A DNA stretch of 64,000 nt from Prostheceraeus crozeri (GCA_907163375.1 CAJQUW010006325.1:1-64000); one strand, 5' to 3'; counted from the first letter of the stretch, positions 43,932 through 57,416 are shown. Translations and numbers: made by a program. The notes: generated from the letters alone by a model not told the origin.

Positions 43932-44696
43932 CCAAATTTTAATTCGTGTTCCAGCCATAGAGTAGGGATACATAGGTAGAGTGTCAACTCAAAAAAGTAT
44001 CTGTATACAGTGAAAATTTGTATATGAAAAGATTCAGTTTTTTGCGGAGATTACGTTCCCGTGGTCCAAAAAATTATTTGAGCAGTTCTAAAAAAGTCAA
44101 AATTTTGCCAAATTACAAACTACCGAGAGTAAGTAGTATGAAACAAGTTGGATATCAAAAGGAATGAATATTTGCTAATAAGCATCCTAACTAAGCGGAA
44201 ATTAAGCTGATTATCAAGGGAATTTCATGTTCCGCTTTATAGTGGATGTCTTCATGAAAAAGTCGACATCTTATTGTGCTTTCTTGGCTGAAATTTCATA
44301 GCTCTAATTCATGAAAGAAACATAGCAGATTCTTGCAAGATTTCTTAGCAGAAATATAAATTTGGATTCTATAGTTTTCAATGACTGCCACACACATAGA
44401 CACCAGTAAATCAGGGAATAGTAGGCTATTTCATATGAAACAATGCTACCATCTAACTTTAAATTTTCAATTGACTTTCAATTTGCTGTCAGCAACTTCC
44501 ACAACTACATGAATATTGACAAATGATTTGACTATGATGCAATGTATTATTTCGAAATTAATCTACAAACCATAGATTTTTCTTCGTGCCATCGTTGTAC
44601 ATAAGCAATATAGCAAACTTCCATTCTAGCCTGTAGTACTTCTATGTGTCTAGCGATCTAAGTTGAGCAGCTGCCAGTCTTGATTAGTAGGTTACA
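43932..44696. other. Intergenic stretch, nothing recognised
   Basis: No supportable features. Confidence 0.4.
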
Positions 44697-44752
44697 GAGA
44701 CGCCGGCTTCGTTCCGGGCGGTTTTGACAAAACCGAACGGTTTCAACCCTGC
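44697..44752 (-). repeat. Orphan hAT end fragment
   Basis: On the minus strand it begins CAGGGTTGAAACCGTTCGGT and continues with GCCCGGAACGAAGCCGG, resembling the CAGGGTTxGAACCGGCC terminus of the hAT at 4162-18090. No matching opposite end was seen nearby, so it is a solo end or a truncated MITE. Confidence 0.45.
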
Positions 44753-46600
44753 CGCGTACAGCAGTGACCTATTTTGTGGCCTCTTCTTTCACGACATGCG
44801 TTCATAATAAATTAGACTTAAAGTACACTTGACAGATATTTAACTCGTTGTAGGGTAATTTTGACAACTCTTGCATTTGTAGACTCTAGTAATTAAGGCG
44901 AATGAGATTATCTGTTCTTAACATTCACTGATTCCATATTTGAATATTTGGTCGCAATATACATCCTTGCATGGCACGTTACAAAACAGGTTCAAGGTTT
45001 TGTTTTCGCAAATTGGTAAATTCCGTATTCATGTAATCAGTGACCGATGAACAGCTGTTGCACTATTTGCTCAGACCTGGTAGCCAATAAGAACGGTGTA
45101 ATGTGTTACTAAAAACGGCTACAGTATATAAACTCCATTTCCTTACAGAACACTTCGTTTGAACGTATTGAAAACATGAATACTAAGATATTTTCTCTTA
45201 CGATCAATGACGCAACTCAAGTTAAGTGGTTCAAATTGTTAGCGATAGGGCGTGCCCACACCCCAACATTCACGGTGGTCTCTTTAAATAGGAAGTAAAT
45301 CGAAGTTTATTCAACGGTGGTAGCAATGACATTGTCAACATTTATGAAAACTGCTTGAAATGTAGAAGAGAAAAATTTGAGAATTGCTGAAGCAGAGGAC
45401 ATTAGAAACTTAAGAAAATTGAGCTTAATCGATGAAGCGGAAAACTACTTGTTCCGGCAAATATTTAGGCCCTACAGTCACGATCAAGCAAGATAATAAA
45501 AAATGCCAGTACCGCAATGTTTCGAACAACCAGCTGCGTCCCTTGCCAAGGCAGAGAGGTTCGCTCCTCTTCACATTCACTTCATTTTATCATTTTCTCT
45601 ATCGTGCTTTTTATTTGATTGTCTTAATCGTCTTAATTGTGACAATGATAGCTTATCGCATTTTAGTGCACCAAGTTCCCATTCGAAAAATCTCACTCAA
45701 ATTTGCGAAATTTATAAAACTCTAAGTGTAAAACTTGAGAATAGTGAAAAAAAGATGCGAATATTTGTTTGTGATGCAAGTAGTCATGCATTTCTTTTGT
45801 TTTGCTACGTTATCATGAAGCTAGCAGCAAATTCTATTTGTCTTCGAAACTCGGTTGCGCTTTGCAGAGCTAACATTTAACACAGTTTGATTTAATAATA
45901 GTGCAAGTTAATAATAATAATCCTCTCATTTTAGATCCTAGATTGTAAAAATAGAATAGATTATAAGTTTCAATTAATTTCCCTTCCCGTCTTAAGTTGG
46001 GTCGGCCAGCCTTTATTTGTATTTCTATCCCAATTCTTCACTGGGTTAGGTCACTCTATGTAGTTAGAATTCATTCATTCTTGACTTATAATTATTTAAT
46101 TATTTACAGGATTCCCCACTAGGGTAGTTGTTTAACTTTGTATCTTACGTTTCCTGGATCCTTCGAATTTTTGACCGTGTCTTGTCTTAATTAAATAATA
46201 GAACATTCAAATTCGACCACATTTTCTGCACGGTCAAGCACCATCATTTGAATACTAAGTTGTTGAGGAAGCACAACACAACAATTTCCTATTGATTCAT
46301 GTTTCTAGTGTATAGTTGTGCATACCTCAATTAGAAGATTAACCACAGTCACGAATCACTCAATCAAGTATCTCATTTGCATGTGGTAAATATGTAAAAT
46401 TATTGAAACAGTGGAATCAGCATGATTCAGATAAAAATCAATTTTGCGCATCGAATCTACTTTTAAGAAATTAATTAAAATGACAATAATCAATATGCGT
46501 GCAATTGTAATCATCAATAGAAAATAATATACTGAAATGAGTGAAATCTGCGCCATTACAGGTCTCTGTAGAGACGACGATAAATCGGCATTTTCTGTAG
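44753..46600 (+). other. Stretch with a TATA motif and an unrecognised membrane-type frame
   Basis: A TATA-like AGTATATAAACTCC at 45123-45136 precedes several frames. The longest (45432-45725) encodes a Lys-rich start (MKRKTTCSGKYLGPTVTIKQ), a PLPRQRGS stretch and one hydrophobic segment (FYLIVLIVLIVTMIAYRIL). The family is not recognised. It may be a relic of a retroelement or a host exon; no terminal repeats were established. Confidence 0.3.
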
Positions 46601-49600
46601 GCCTACTCTACTTTATCGGACGTACCTAGCGGCCGAATTCGCTCGCTCTGTTGATCGACTACAAGCAAATAATAGTGCCTTCTACATCAAATTGTTGCGT
46701 AGTGCTTCGTCGACAAATTAGGACTCACATGATAATGCTTGACATTATAGACAGCATATTGGTCGAATTTGCTTGTTCTATTATTGAATTAGACTGAAAT
46801 GAGTTGCTCAAAATTTTGTTTTGAAAATATAAAACTCTTGTTTTGGTATTCTCATTTACTGCTCAAAAGAAAGAATTCATCCGTTTTCTTAAGCGATGCT
46901 TTGTAGGTTTTAGATAGTACATGTCGGCGCATCGCTTTGGTGTAATGTTAGAATATGATTGAAATTTTCCTTCAGCAACTTGAATTTCTTAAGTATCTGC
47001 TTCTCTTTATAAGCTTTTTCGACTGCATATCATCCAGCATGACGAAAAGGTAGTGTGAAAATTAGCATTACTGCAATATGCAAAGATCTGCTATGCCTGA
47101 TGGTGCAAAAAACACAGGATTATAGAAAAACGTTTTCTAGACTAATTAGAAAATCATTTACTTTTTGGGAAATTAATTATTCGCAAACATCACAAAATCC
47201 CAAATTTCAGGGTAGATACCATTACCTGCATCCAATATAAACATACAAATTTTATCAGTCTTTGATGCCTACGTCATTTTAGATTACGTAAATAATTATT
47301 GAAAAGTCACTTTTTAGTCAAATCTAATGATTTTTAGATCAATCTCCGAATTCCCTATTTGTAAATGACTGTCTTAGCGATGTGAATTTCCTCACAAACA
47401 ATTTTCGTCTTCATAGGAAACACTTGCAGATTGTAATGATCCTCTCGTGGATTATCCAAAAAGTGGGTATACTCATGATCATATTAGTACTCTTTTCTCA
47501 TTCAGCACTCTTGAACAGCAAATTCAAAGGTGTGATATGAATTTGATTTTAGTTTGATGTCTTCGGAGCGAACTTGCGGCGTTCGACATTGTTCTACACA
47601 AACTTCACGATGCTGGCTTTCATTGAGGAAATGAACGTTTAGATAATCCAGTCAATAAGATTACTTTGGCTGTGAGACCACGATGGTCATAATTATTACC
47701 TCATCAATCAATGCGATGATTACCAGGGCGTGTTTGATAGAACGGCATTAAACGGACATAAGCATGAGGCCAAGAAGTAGTAGAGCCTTTTGATAGTCAG
47801 ATAAAAGATTTATGGAATGTTTCCCAAAGCATTGCAGGGCAAGTGCTCCTTGCTCAGTTCACCTGCAGACACTCGCTCCAACGACTGAGGTCAGAAGACT
47901 ATGATGACATTCTTCTGTGTTCGTATGAGCAAACATAACAGCTGCCTGTCAGTGTTATGAGACCTAACACGAATCTATAGCCAATTTCATGTAGAATACA
48001 TGACAGTATACATTTGGTAGGCAGATGGGATAGCAAAACATTATTTCAGTGCATACACATGTACTACACTACTAAAACATTATCCGAGCACCTTTTTGGA
48101 TTATTTTTTTACTCGATCGACACTTAAGACATTTCCGCGTAAAATTATGCTACCGAATTTCGGCACGTGCGTGTTTGATCTTTTACGGAAAAGTAAAACA
48201 TAGAATAAATACATTATGGATTCTCTTTGACTTCTGAAAGTTGAAGACATCGAATAATAGCCTATATTTGAATATGTCAGCTAATGTCATCATGCATTCT
48301 CAATTCTATGGCTACTTTGATTATTTCATTTTAAATTGCGGTACTTCTATTCTTTCCCCCACATTTCTGTTGTTGACACGCGGAAGTGCTGCATCGTCAC
48401 CTACCTGTTCTCACTGACGTCGCATAGTGTTGAGTGTGTAAAACTCCTCTTGTCTGATTTGCAGAACATTTTCATTCTCAGAATTAGACAACTGCTCGTC
48501 ATTTGTCTGTAGACAACAATCACACGAAGTTCATGATCACAGCTGTACCTTGTATTCTATCTGAGTATCCAAGGGACCAATCCTTCATCCCAGGGTTCAA
48601 GTACGACTTCTCAGTCGTGTTGTAGTGTCACTCAGTGACAGATCAAGTCTATTCTCAACCCATGTTACCAACTTTGGTGAAATTTGATGATTTTAGAAAA
48701 CTTGAAAAATTTGGTAGGAAAGAATAGAAGTACCCAATGCTGAAAATACAACTGCATACTGTCGAGCTGCTTGTCGGAGTTGCACATATTCAGCTTAACT
48801 CATGCGATGGTCATATGCAAAGATATTTAATTGTTCAAAAGGGCTAGATGAGAAATAGATGCCTAAATTTGAACCCATTTTAGTGCGGTGCTTATCGTGG
48901 CAAAAAAAGCATTACGGCAATGGAGCGAAATTGCTGTTTTGTCGGCTGTGTGATGTGCAATGCGACAAAAAGGCTTGAAAATGGCATATGATGTAAAGCA
49001 CAATTCACTGATATTATACGATAAGTTTCAAGATTGTTCATTCAGTAGTTTCTCTGAAAAAAATTGTTGAAGATGAGACCGAATGATTTTGAATGATACA
49101 GCAATTTAATGCAGTACTATCAATTTGGAAGAAAAAATATTCAGATGAAGACTGATGCGGTATAACTTGATAAACACATGACTCCCTCTGTAGAATTCAT
49201 GACGTAAACAATTTCAGTGAGAATCCGAATATCACATTGAGGAATCCCGGCTATTAATAGGGCTCACCCATGTCAACAATGCTCTTAGAGTTATTTACCA
49301 AGCCGAAACATACAATATGGATATATTACAAATAATTAACAGAGGGCACTTTAGGGCCAACTGGAATCGATCATCGCATACCTGTCGATGTCAAAGATGT
49401 CATCAATGTGCATCTTATAAGATACATATTGGTATATGTTGTTTGTTTTTATTTGCTTAAGCCAATTTTTTCTGTTGTATCATGTAATTTCTTACCACAA
49501 AATTATATACACACGTTAGAATATTGCCAAGCTTGGCAATCGCGCGTGGCCGGGGCCGGTGCACGTGGGCACAGCAACGATATACGTGTACAATCATAGC

Positions 49601-52600
49601 CAGGTACTGGACGTATTACAAAGAAGCAATCTGGCTGAATAATCACAAGTAAAGGCGTGCTTATTCTGCTCAGAGTAGTCATTTAGTCATGTATCTGGTG
49701 AATCGTAAGTGAACTTTACTCTGCTTTCATCTAAAAATGAAACAATTAGTTTTCGTTTGTATTATAGCATGCACTCTTCAGATTTAAGAATCAACATAAC
49801 ATAATGCAATAAAGTCTAATTGAAAGAATTGTGTCAGCAGTGCTCTTATTTACATCTGAAGACGTTTTTGCAAGACATCTGGAAAAGTAGAATGTTGCAC
49901 TCTTAGGGCCTATTTGTTGCAAATCGGACGCTGCTTTTAGACATATAGAAATTTCTTGATATATTGTTAAAATGCGTTTTAGTTCTGCAACTACTGAAAA
50001 GAGGCAATGGAGAGGAATATCTGTTGCTCGCCTACAAACATTTTCAAATTCATGCAATATCAGCTGATTTTCACCGGTTTCGTTGCACACAAGGTAAAAA
50101 CACGTCTATTTCCTATCTAGCCCTTTATAATATTAAATATCTTTAGTCATATGTAAAGAAATCCGACTTTCTTAGGTTAGTGTGACTTAAATGGACGACA
50201 GCTATTTATCGATAGTCACTTCCGTTGCTCGATTAGTATGTGGCCGATCAAAGCTAATTTCGCCAGATCCTAGGAAGGATCAAATCTCTTTGAAACATGC
50301 AGCAACCATAGATTCTAGCCGAAAGGCCAATCTTGCAAACAATTTATTAAAATGTTATTATTCTTAGAGAGAAGTATACATTATCCCACTGGTTTCGGGG
50401 ATGAATGTTCAGAATCTACCAGTATCAGAAGCTGTGTATTCTGCGACCCGAAGGCGAGTTTTTGACACTGGATAAATGAATATACAGCCTTTCATACAAG
50501 TTGATTGCAAACTCCATACAATCAGTGGGATAAAGCATGTTCATTTCACAATTACACAGCTATGCATTGTCCGGTTTTGTAGATACACGCCCGTTTCCCC
50601 AATTCTTGTTTTCCAAAGCTACTAGCAGATTAGAAGTTAAGATCTGCCAAGATTAATGATAGATCCCCAGAGATGGGTGGAATAAATGACAATGGCCGCA
50701 TAGTAGCGGCCACTTGTCGGACAGCAAAGGTGTAAGAAGTCACAGCCCAGCATACTCTAATTCACGTGCACCCACAGTTGTGAGACTGACAAGTATGACA
50801 AGTGCGACTTCTTTGCAAGAGTGATGCACCACATTGATCCGATTTCTATGTAAATGCAGAAACTCTACCTTAACAATTCAACAGTTAGATCCAAAAATGA
50901 ATGAGTTACAAATATAGAGGTCTTTTAACACTATTCCCTGATGCATAACAGTAAGATGAACATTTCAAACATTAGAGGATCCATCTGAACTGCTGATATC
51001 TAAACAGAAAAGTTGTTGTATTGCGATGTCTATAGAGAAATTATTACAAGGCGTGCTCTAATTGATCCTTTTATGTCATAGAAGTCCATTCTCTCAATCA
51101 TAGCAATAGAAACTGAAACTTAATCATGAAGTCAGGTGCAAAAAAATAGAAAACACAGCAGTGAGATAAAGAACATTGAGGTAAGTTGACAAAGAATGCT
51201 TCCTAACTAAGTCATGAATTTCCTTCTAAAAGCAGCAATCTTCGGTAGAAATTGAGCGTTATGTGTCTGTAACAAACTGACAAGCCAATTAAGCAATGAA
51301 ATTCTGCCTGTCCATAGCTTAGATTTCAGAAATCATTGGTCATGCGGTCCGATATCTAAGATTCATACAACTCATACATCGAGAAAGCAATGTCAGTTTG
51401 TTATAAAACTGTGCGACCACAGAATTAGACAGGTTATTTCTTCTTCTGTTTGACTAGAAAGGAAACATTGGAACATGTAACGATAATGAAATGGCACAAC
51501 CTGCTGACATAATACCATAGGAATCGAACAATGAGCAGCCAGTTCAACATTAAACATGCTAAATTGTGCGAAGTATCAGTGACTGTTATCAACCGGATCA
51601 CACAGCAAAGAGACACAGTCGATGTCAAGTTCTACAGAGAAGTTTGTGAACGTTTTTTTGTGCGCCTGCTACCGGTAACATTTTTAATAAAAACCGGAGG
51701 GCTCAACATTATCGAGAAAACTTTTGCGCAATGATCTGAATTGTTCGAATCTAAAGGAATCGTGGAGACCGGAGCATTTTGAAGGAATTCAGAGCAATCC
51801 GCAAGCGAAACACGACTATTTTTCCTATCTTTGTAAGGTATTAAAATTTCTTTTTGCCCACTTAATAAGTTCCTGCATGCGCCATAGTTTTGAATCAGTT
51901 TGCACTTCTAACAAAGTGACACAATTAAACAATCTACTTCTGTGGTGGCGACAATTCGGTTACACCACTCTCGATTAAGCTCGAGTTTTTCGCTCTTGTG
52001 ATCGCTCGTGGTGTAACCTTTAATAACCGTGAGTCTTTACAGAGCCTACTGACATACAGTAGAGTGTCAGTTTTCTATAATTGTAAATATTTCTATATTG
52101 AGCGTCACACTCTGCCCACAGTCGCATCAGAGTTAACTAAAGTCGAAATACGTGTATATTCGAATAATCAATGTAAAATCGATAAAAATAGCTATGTGTG
52201 CAACTGAGTGTAGCTCATTTGATGACTATGGTATAAATTTAATTTGAGATGTGCGGGAGATCAAAGAATCGATCATGATCCGATCCGACCGTAAACAAGA
52301 GGAATTTGATCTCATCCGAAAATTCCAATGATTAGCAATCATTGCAACAACTGAAATTTTGTACTTAAAAGTAGATGTGCGTTATTGTGTTCAGACATCT
52401 ACGCAACCAACATTATTTGAAGGCAGTTAATTTCCGTGTGTGAAATATCATTGCAGCTATCTTCGCTTGCTTCTTCAGAGAATAACACTGGCTTCAGATT
52501 GCTGACATCTAGGAATTGATGGCTGATACTGCGTTAGTCTTACGGGTCAAAGTCATTGACTGGGTTACGTGGATTCTTTTATTTAAGGCCAATGTCGCAC

Positions 52601-52630
52601 TGTCGCTCGTTGATAGCTTGGGCGCCATGG
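46601..52630. other. Six kilobases without recognised genes or elements
   Basis: Frames of 60-99 codons here lack recognisable domains and overlap on both strands as expected by chance. No transposon ends were paired. A weak hairpin (GGTTACACCAC near 51958 with its inverse near 52007) is the only structure noted. Confidence 0.4.
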
Positions 52631-52800
52631 GAGTCTAAGGCCAGGATGCCAGAGGTCAATAGTTCAAATTCACCGAGACGAGCAGCTATTTTCCGCCTGT
52701 GAGACAGCAGTGTGAAACAGAGTCCAAGGCCAGGATGCCAGAAGTCGATGGTTCAAATTCACCAAGACGCGCAGTTATTTTCCGCCTGTGAAACCGCATT
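52631..52800 (+). repeat. 89-bp tandem duplication with tRNA-like B box
   Basis: Two copies offset by 89 bp share CCAGGATGCCAGA, GTTCAAATTCACC and TTTTCCGCCTGTGA. GGTTCAAATTC resembles an RNA polymerase III B box, so this may be a SINE or pseudo-tRNA fragment. No full cloverleaf was found. Confidence 0.45.
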
Positions 52801-55268
52801 TGAATTATCAATAACATCAGTACCCTACTAAAAGGCCTCTTGTTATTCTTTCATTGCCTATTGAACGATAGACCATATGCTCTATGAGAAGGACTCCGTA
52901 CAGTTGTGTGAAGTGATGTGAATTCTGCAATGGACATTCTATATTGTAGACAGCAGAAGCAAGCACCAAGTCGTAGGTGATAACCGGGTAGCATAGCATT
53001 TCACAGTCCATTAACACTGGAAATTCTGAGAATCTGTCTTGATGACCCATGGACTTGGATGACCATGAAGCTTGAAACCAGGTTACTTTTCCGAACACAT
53101 ACGGTTTGCTCTGTAAGGAATTTAGTACCACATTTAATAGCAAAAGTCTACGGTATACCGAATCGGTTTTGGATCCGATTCGGACTCGGATACGGATCAA
53201 GTTCGTACATTTCTAGTATAAATATGCTGGTTCCATGTAAGCTGTTTGATGATTATAAGTAATGTCGATGATCAAACCTTTCAGTCATAGATGACTTTCA
53301 AGATAATTAATTGTATTTACTACACAATAGGTGGCTGTTGATTCTCTTACGTACAAGCAAGGATTAGTGGAAATTGATGATTTGAAACATCAATATTTCA
53401 ACGCGGTATCTGTGCTAGTTGTTACCTAAAGCTTCACGTTAGCTCATTCTGCGGACTTCAATCTTGCCTTGGCCTTCGGAAATACAAATTAAGACTTGCA
53501 TTCAAGTTAAACATATCTGCCGGAAAAGTTCATTCCCCTGAAAACGTGATTGATTTAAATCCATCTGAAAAGATTCAGTTACGTAAGCACCGACCGAGTT
53601 TTATAGCTAGTTGGCCAGTGTATTCATATGTGCATGCAATGAATCGATAAAATGCATATCATGAATATATTACAAGTAGTAAACTAACTGAATGGGACCT
53701 CTTTACTCATTCCTACTTATTGTTATGAACTATCCTTTTATCAATGACAACCAGGGGAAGAAACATTAACCATGTTGACAGTTGGCATTATATTATTTCA
53801 TGGCATTAATTATCTATTTCTGTAATAATTTACCTTTCAGCGGTCTCAAATATTCAAATATTTTCATCTTGTTTATCTGAATGAATCTCTAGCCCTAAAG
53901 TGCAGCTTGTACACTATTTTTACAAGTACATTCAGGGTCAAGTCATTATCATCAGCTGATAATCAGACATCCATGATCATTTGCAAAAAGCACACTTGAG
54001 TGATCTTTTGTCGTCTCACAATAAAATATTTGATGGCCATTATTGAAGTTTGGCCTTTTCACATATGAATGGCAACACTGATCATCAAATTCATTCGATG
54101 AATGGTTTGTACTGCATGGCTGGCTGACCTCAATCAATGACTGCCGGACATTTTTATTGTCACTTCATTAAATCATAAATAGAAATATTTTACCGGCGTT
54201 CTTCTATACTAAAACATATGCTGCAAATTGCTGCTGGCTAAAGAGGGGAGCCCGTTCGGTCCCTCCTCGGATTTCTTAATCTCACCATCACATTCTCTAA
54301 CTTTTGGCTGGTCCGGATGGTATAATGGCCAAAGGGGGCTTTCGAGAAAGGCGCTCACTACATAAGTAATCTCTACATGAAATCAAAGGGTAGTATCAAA
54401 AGTACATGTATAGTTCTACTTCTAACCAGCGCATGTTTCCATCATGAAACTTGAATATTTCCTAAGCAATGGAATTTAGAGGCTAAATTAGAAATCATGT
54501 ACCGGTACTAGCTGCTAGAGATGTGAGTAAAATTGGTGCCGATTCATTGGTGCCGATTCATTTGGAAGTTAGCGTAGGCGGCGGATGAATCTTTCTGGCA
54601 ATGGTAATCACATTCACTAGGTGCCGACTGACGCCTAAACAACTCTATAAGGAGCCTTCGGACCATGATTTTGACAAAATATCTCTGCTTTTTGATTCTG
54701 TCTGCCAGTTTCTCTTTGCATAGGAATGAACGCGAACCACATGATTCAAAATGTTTTTATAAATATTTCAAACATTGCACCAAGTACTCTTCCAACACTG
54801 TGTCAATAATGTAGCTGGTCACGTCAGTCAACAGGTGAAGGCTGATGGTCGCTATGTGAGGCTCTTTTATAGTGCATAAATAGACACTTGAATGAAAGAG
54901 AAATTGAATAATTTAGATTGCAAAATCTCCAATTGATGTCATTGATTCCATGATGTAGGTTATTGCCCCCGAGGTAATTGGATGCAAGTAATCAGTCGTT
55001 TAGGAGCCTCTCATCAACGGCGTCTGTCCACTTTTGTCTAGAACTTAAGGGATCACTCAAGTATGATGTTTTGTCTTTCTGTTTAATAACATTCATTTGA
55101 ATTATACAACATGAACACTAAATATCCAGCAATGACATTTGCACATTTTTTTACTAGCACAGTCAGTAGATTCAAATACAGACTAAGACAAGACCAAGTG
55201 CGATATCCATCTAGTGCCAGTAGTAAGAAAACGGCGAACACCAGATAGCGCAAGATGGCCGCCATCGC
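52801..55268. other. Stretch with one possible signal-peptide frame
   Basis: Mostly featureless. The minus-strand frame 55083-55265 begins MAAILRYLVFAVFLLLALDG, a credible signal peptide just left of the Polinton, and could be a first exon of another host gene, but no clear donor or partner exon was seen. A short direct repeat TTGGTGCCGATTCAT occurs twice near 54533-54561. Confidence 0.35.
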
Positions 55269-56320
55269 TGACTCCCCCCCCTCCCCCTCCCCCTCCCCTC
55301 CCCCTCCCCTCCCCCCCCCTCTGGAACGGCAGAGTGTCGTGGTCGGCCGCCGTGGTGCTTTGGGTCTGAGTGTCGTGGTGGACTTGGGCGACCGCCAGGA
55401 TTAGTCTTGAGGCTATAGTGTGTGATGTTTTTCGTGCTGAATGTTGGGTTGTAAGATGGGTTGTTTCGAGTGGAAGGAGTGGTCGGATGAGAAAACGGAG
55501 GTCGGATTCGTGTTCAGCGTGAAATTCTGCATCGGTAGGGTGAGTTTCAAGGCAATCGGTGAGAAAAAATTTTCACCATTTTTCGAAAAACGACAGAGTT
55601 AGAATTTGGGACGTTTTGGTGTGTAGCGTCCAAACGAAGCATCGGATGAGAAAACGGAGGCCAGATTCGGATTCAGCGTGAAATTTTGGGTTAGGAAGGA
55701 TGTTTCCAGCGAAATCGGAGAGAAAAAATTTTCACTGACGTCCCCCCCCCTCTGGACAGCTTGCTTCGATTTTGGCTTCTAGTGGACGGATTTTGTCGTG
55801 CGATAGCTCGTTTGAAAGCTAAGAGTGAGACAAATTCACTGAAAGAATCGGCTTGTTCCTATCTGTCTTCGTTCAAAAGTTAGAGCGGTTACAAGATTTT
55901 AGGTCGGAGCTCGCTTACCTGAAAAAATCCTAAGTGTCAGAGTGACTTTGTATGGGTAAAATTTTGAAAATTTTCCAAAGTGTGGAATTTCGACCTGGGA
56001 CCGTCACCAAAACATTTTTCATCAAATTCTGAAATTTCACTGACCTCCCCCCCCCTCCCCCCCCCTCTGGACAGCTTGCTTCGATTTTGGCTTCCAGTGG
56101 ACGGATTTTGTCGTGCGATAGCTCGTTTGAAAGCTAAGAGTGAGACAAAATCACTGAAAGAATCGGCTTGTTCCTATCTGTCTTCGTTTAGATGTGAGAC
56201 GCCATTTAAGATTTTGGGACATTGGTGAAAAACGACAGAGTTAGAATTTGGGACGTTTTGGGCTGTAGCTTCAAAACGAAGGCTCGGATGGGAAAACGGA
56301 TTTCAGATTTGGAATCAGCT
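55269..56320 (+). repeat. Polinton terminal repeat-rich region
   Basis: Units starting with CTGACnTCCCCCCCC tracts occur near 55269, 55737 and 56040. A stretch beginning TCTGGACAGCTTGCTTCGAT is repeated at 55751 and 56066 (offset 315), about 130 bp long. GAGAAAACGGAGG-type words recur near 55489, 55648 and 56289. It is probably the terminal inverted repeat of the element; its partner would be beyond the right edge. Confidence 0.6.
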
Positions 56321-56372
56321 TGATGTTATTGTCCAATGAGGATCATCATCCAATGAGAATCAAGCATTTCTG

Positions 56373-56380
56373 TATAAATA
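56373..56380 (+). promoter_or_regulatory. TATA box of the Polinton leftmost gene
   Basis: TATAAATA lies about 110 bp before the first ATG (56481) and downstream of the terminal repeats, in a good position for a core promoter. Confidence 0.6.
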
Positions 56381-56551
56381 GCGAGCCTTCCACAGTGAGA
56401 ATCATTCCATCGTTGAATCATACGAGTGACGGACGCACATTTTCTCTCTCTCTAGTTCCCTGTTCTATTATCCAACTAAAATGGTAAGTCGCTACTTCCC
56501 TCCCTCTCCTCCCTTGAACGTAAACTTAATACAATCTTTTTTCATTTTCAG

Positions 56552-57256
56552 GCATCTACTCCATCTGCTGCACTAGTAGGACAAAATGGCGGTCAAACGA
56601 TACAAGGTTCGCTACGGTCAGATCATCTACAACTGAGGCCAGTGGAAGAAACATCCAAGGTACATAATCCTACACCGCTTCAGCGTAAATTTAAACAAGC
56701 CTTGCGTTATGATGATCATAGCGTAGTACTCCAAACGGGAATGCTCCCTTCCACGGATGTCAAGATAATGCACAATCAGTATGGGGACTACATACTGATC
56801 CCCGTGAGTCCGTACATTCGCCACCAACTTGATATTATTGAGGAGTACGTGACATTAAATATGGACATTCCTACTCCTCTTGCTCAAGAGTGGAAGGCGA
56901 GAGATGACAAGGATACTCCCTATAGAAAGATTTGGGATGGTAATCACATTTGCCTACCGGTATCACATTGGTGTACTTACTATAAGAAGGATGGAGATCA
57001 GTCAATACCCATCAGATGCGATGAGCTCGGAGAAGGTACTTGGGATATCCTTTTCAAAGTGAATGGGCTATATTATGGTCGACACAAAGATAATAAAATA
57101 GCCTCTCTCTCCATGCATATGGAATCCATCCTATATATTCCAAAACCACCCAACGTGGACGACATAATTGATCAAATCCTTAACAGCAGTGGTACGAAGC
57201 GCAAGTCGGAGAAGAATGCTACATCAAAACGCAAATCAAAGAAGGAGAATTGCTAG
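56552..57256 (+). CDS. Polinton protein of unknown function
   Basis: An open frame of about 235 codons with a Lys/Arg-rich tail (GTKRKSEKNATSKRKSKKEN). No domain is recognised. An ATG followed by GTAAGT (56481-56489) and an acceptor (TTTTCATTTTCAG, ending 56551) precede it, so the first codon may come from a small upstream exon. It is the first gene after the promoter. Confidence 0.55.
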   Translation, partial: ASTPSAALVGQNGGQTIQGSLRSDHLQLRPVEETSKVHNPTPLQRKFKQALRYDDHSVVLQTGMLPSTDVKIMHNQYGDYILIPVSPYIRHQLDIIEEYVTLNMDIPTPLAQEWKARDDKDTPYRKIWDGNHICLPVSHWCTYYKKDGDQSIPIRCDELGEGTWDILFKVNGLYYGRHKDNKIASLSMHMESILYIPKPPNVDDIIDQILNSSGTKRKSEKNATSKRKSKKENC

Positions 57257-57257
57257 T

Positions 57258-57416
57258 CCTTTCCTAACTCTACCCTATGACAATTCGCTTATGTGCTTTG
57301 AGTGTCGTAGACGTGGTCTTATTAGATACATTTTACTTCTTCGTTGCCATCATATCATTTGTGTATTTTGTCGTGAAAAGCATCGATGTAATTCTTCATT
57401 TTGTAATATGTTATAG
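57258..57416 (+). CDS. Small RING-like zinc protein (Polinton)
   Basis: The translated segment has CFECRRRG, then RCHHIICVFC and CNSSFC, a Cys/His spacing like a compact RING finger. RING proteins usually act as ubiquitin ligases, and many DNA viruses carry them. The exact start is unclear and the assignment rests on spacing only. Confidence 0.4.
   Translation, partial: PFLTLPYDNSLMCFECRRRGLIRYILLLRCHHIICVFCREKHRCNSSFCNML

Noticed and set aside
45503-45880. 125-codon frame
   Set aside because: Shadow overlapping the membrane-type frame at 45432-45725; no domain recognised in either.
46261-46286. TGTTGAGG...CAACACAACA as a possible LTR edge
   Set aside because: No second copy of the sequence was found to make an LTR pair.
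54306-54350. GGTCCGGATGGTATAATGGCC as a possible tRNA 5' half
   Set aside because: No matching anticodon arm, B box or acceptor 3' half follows.
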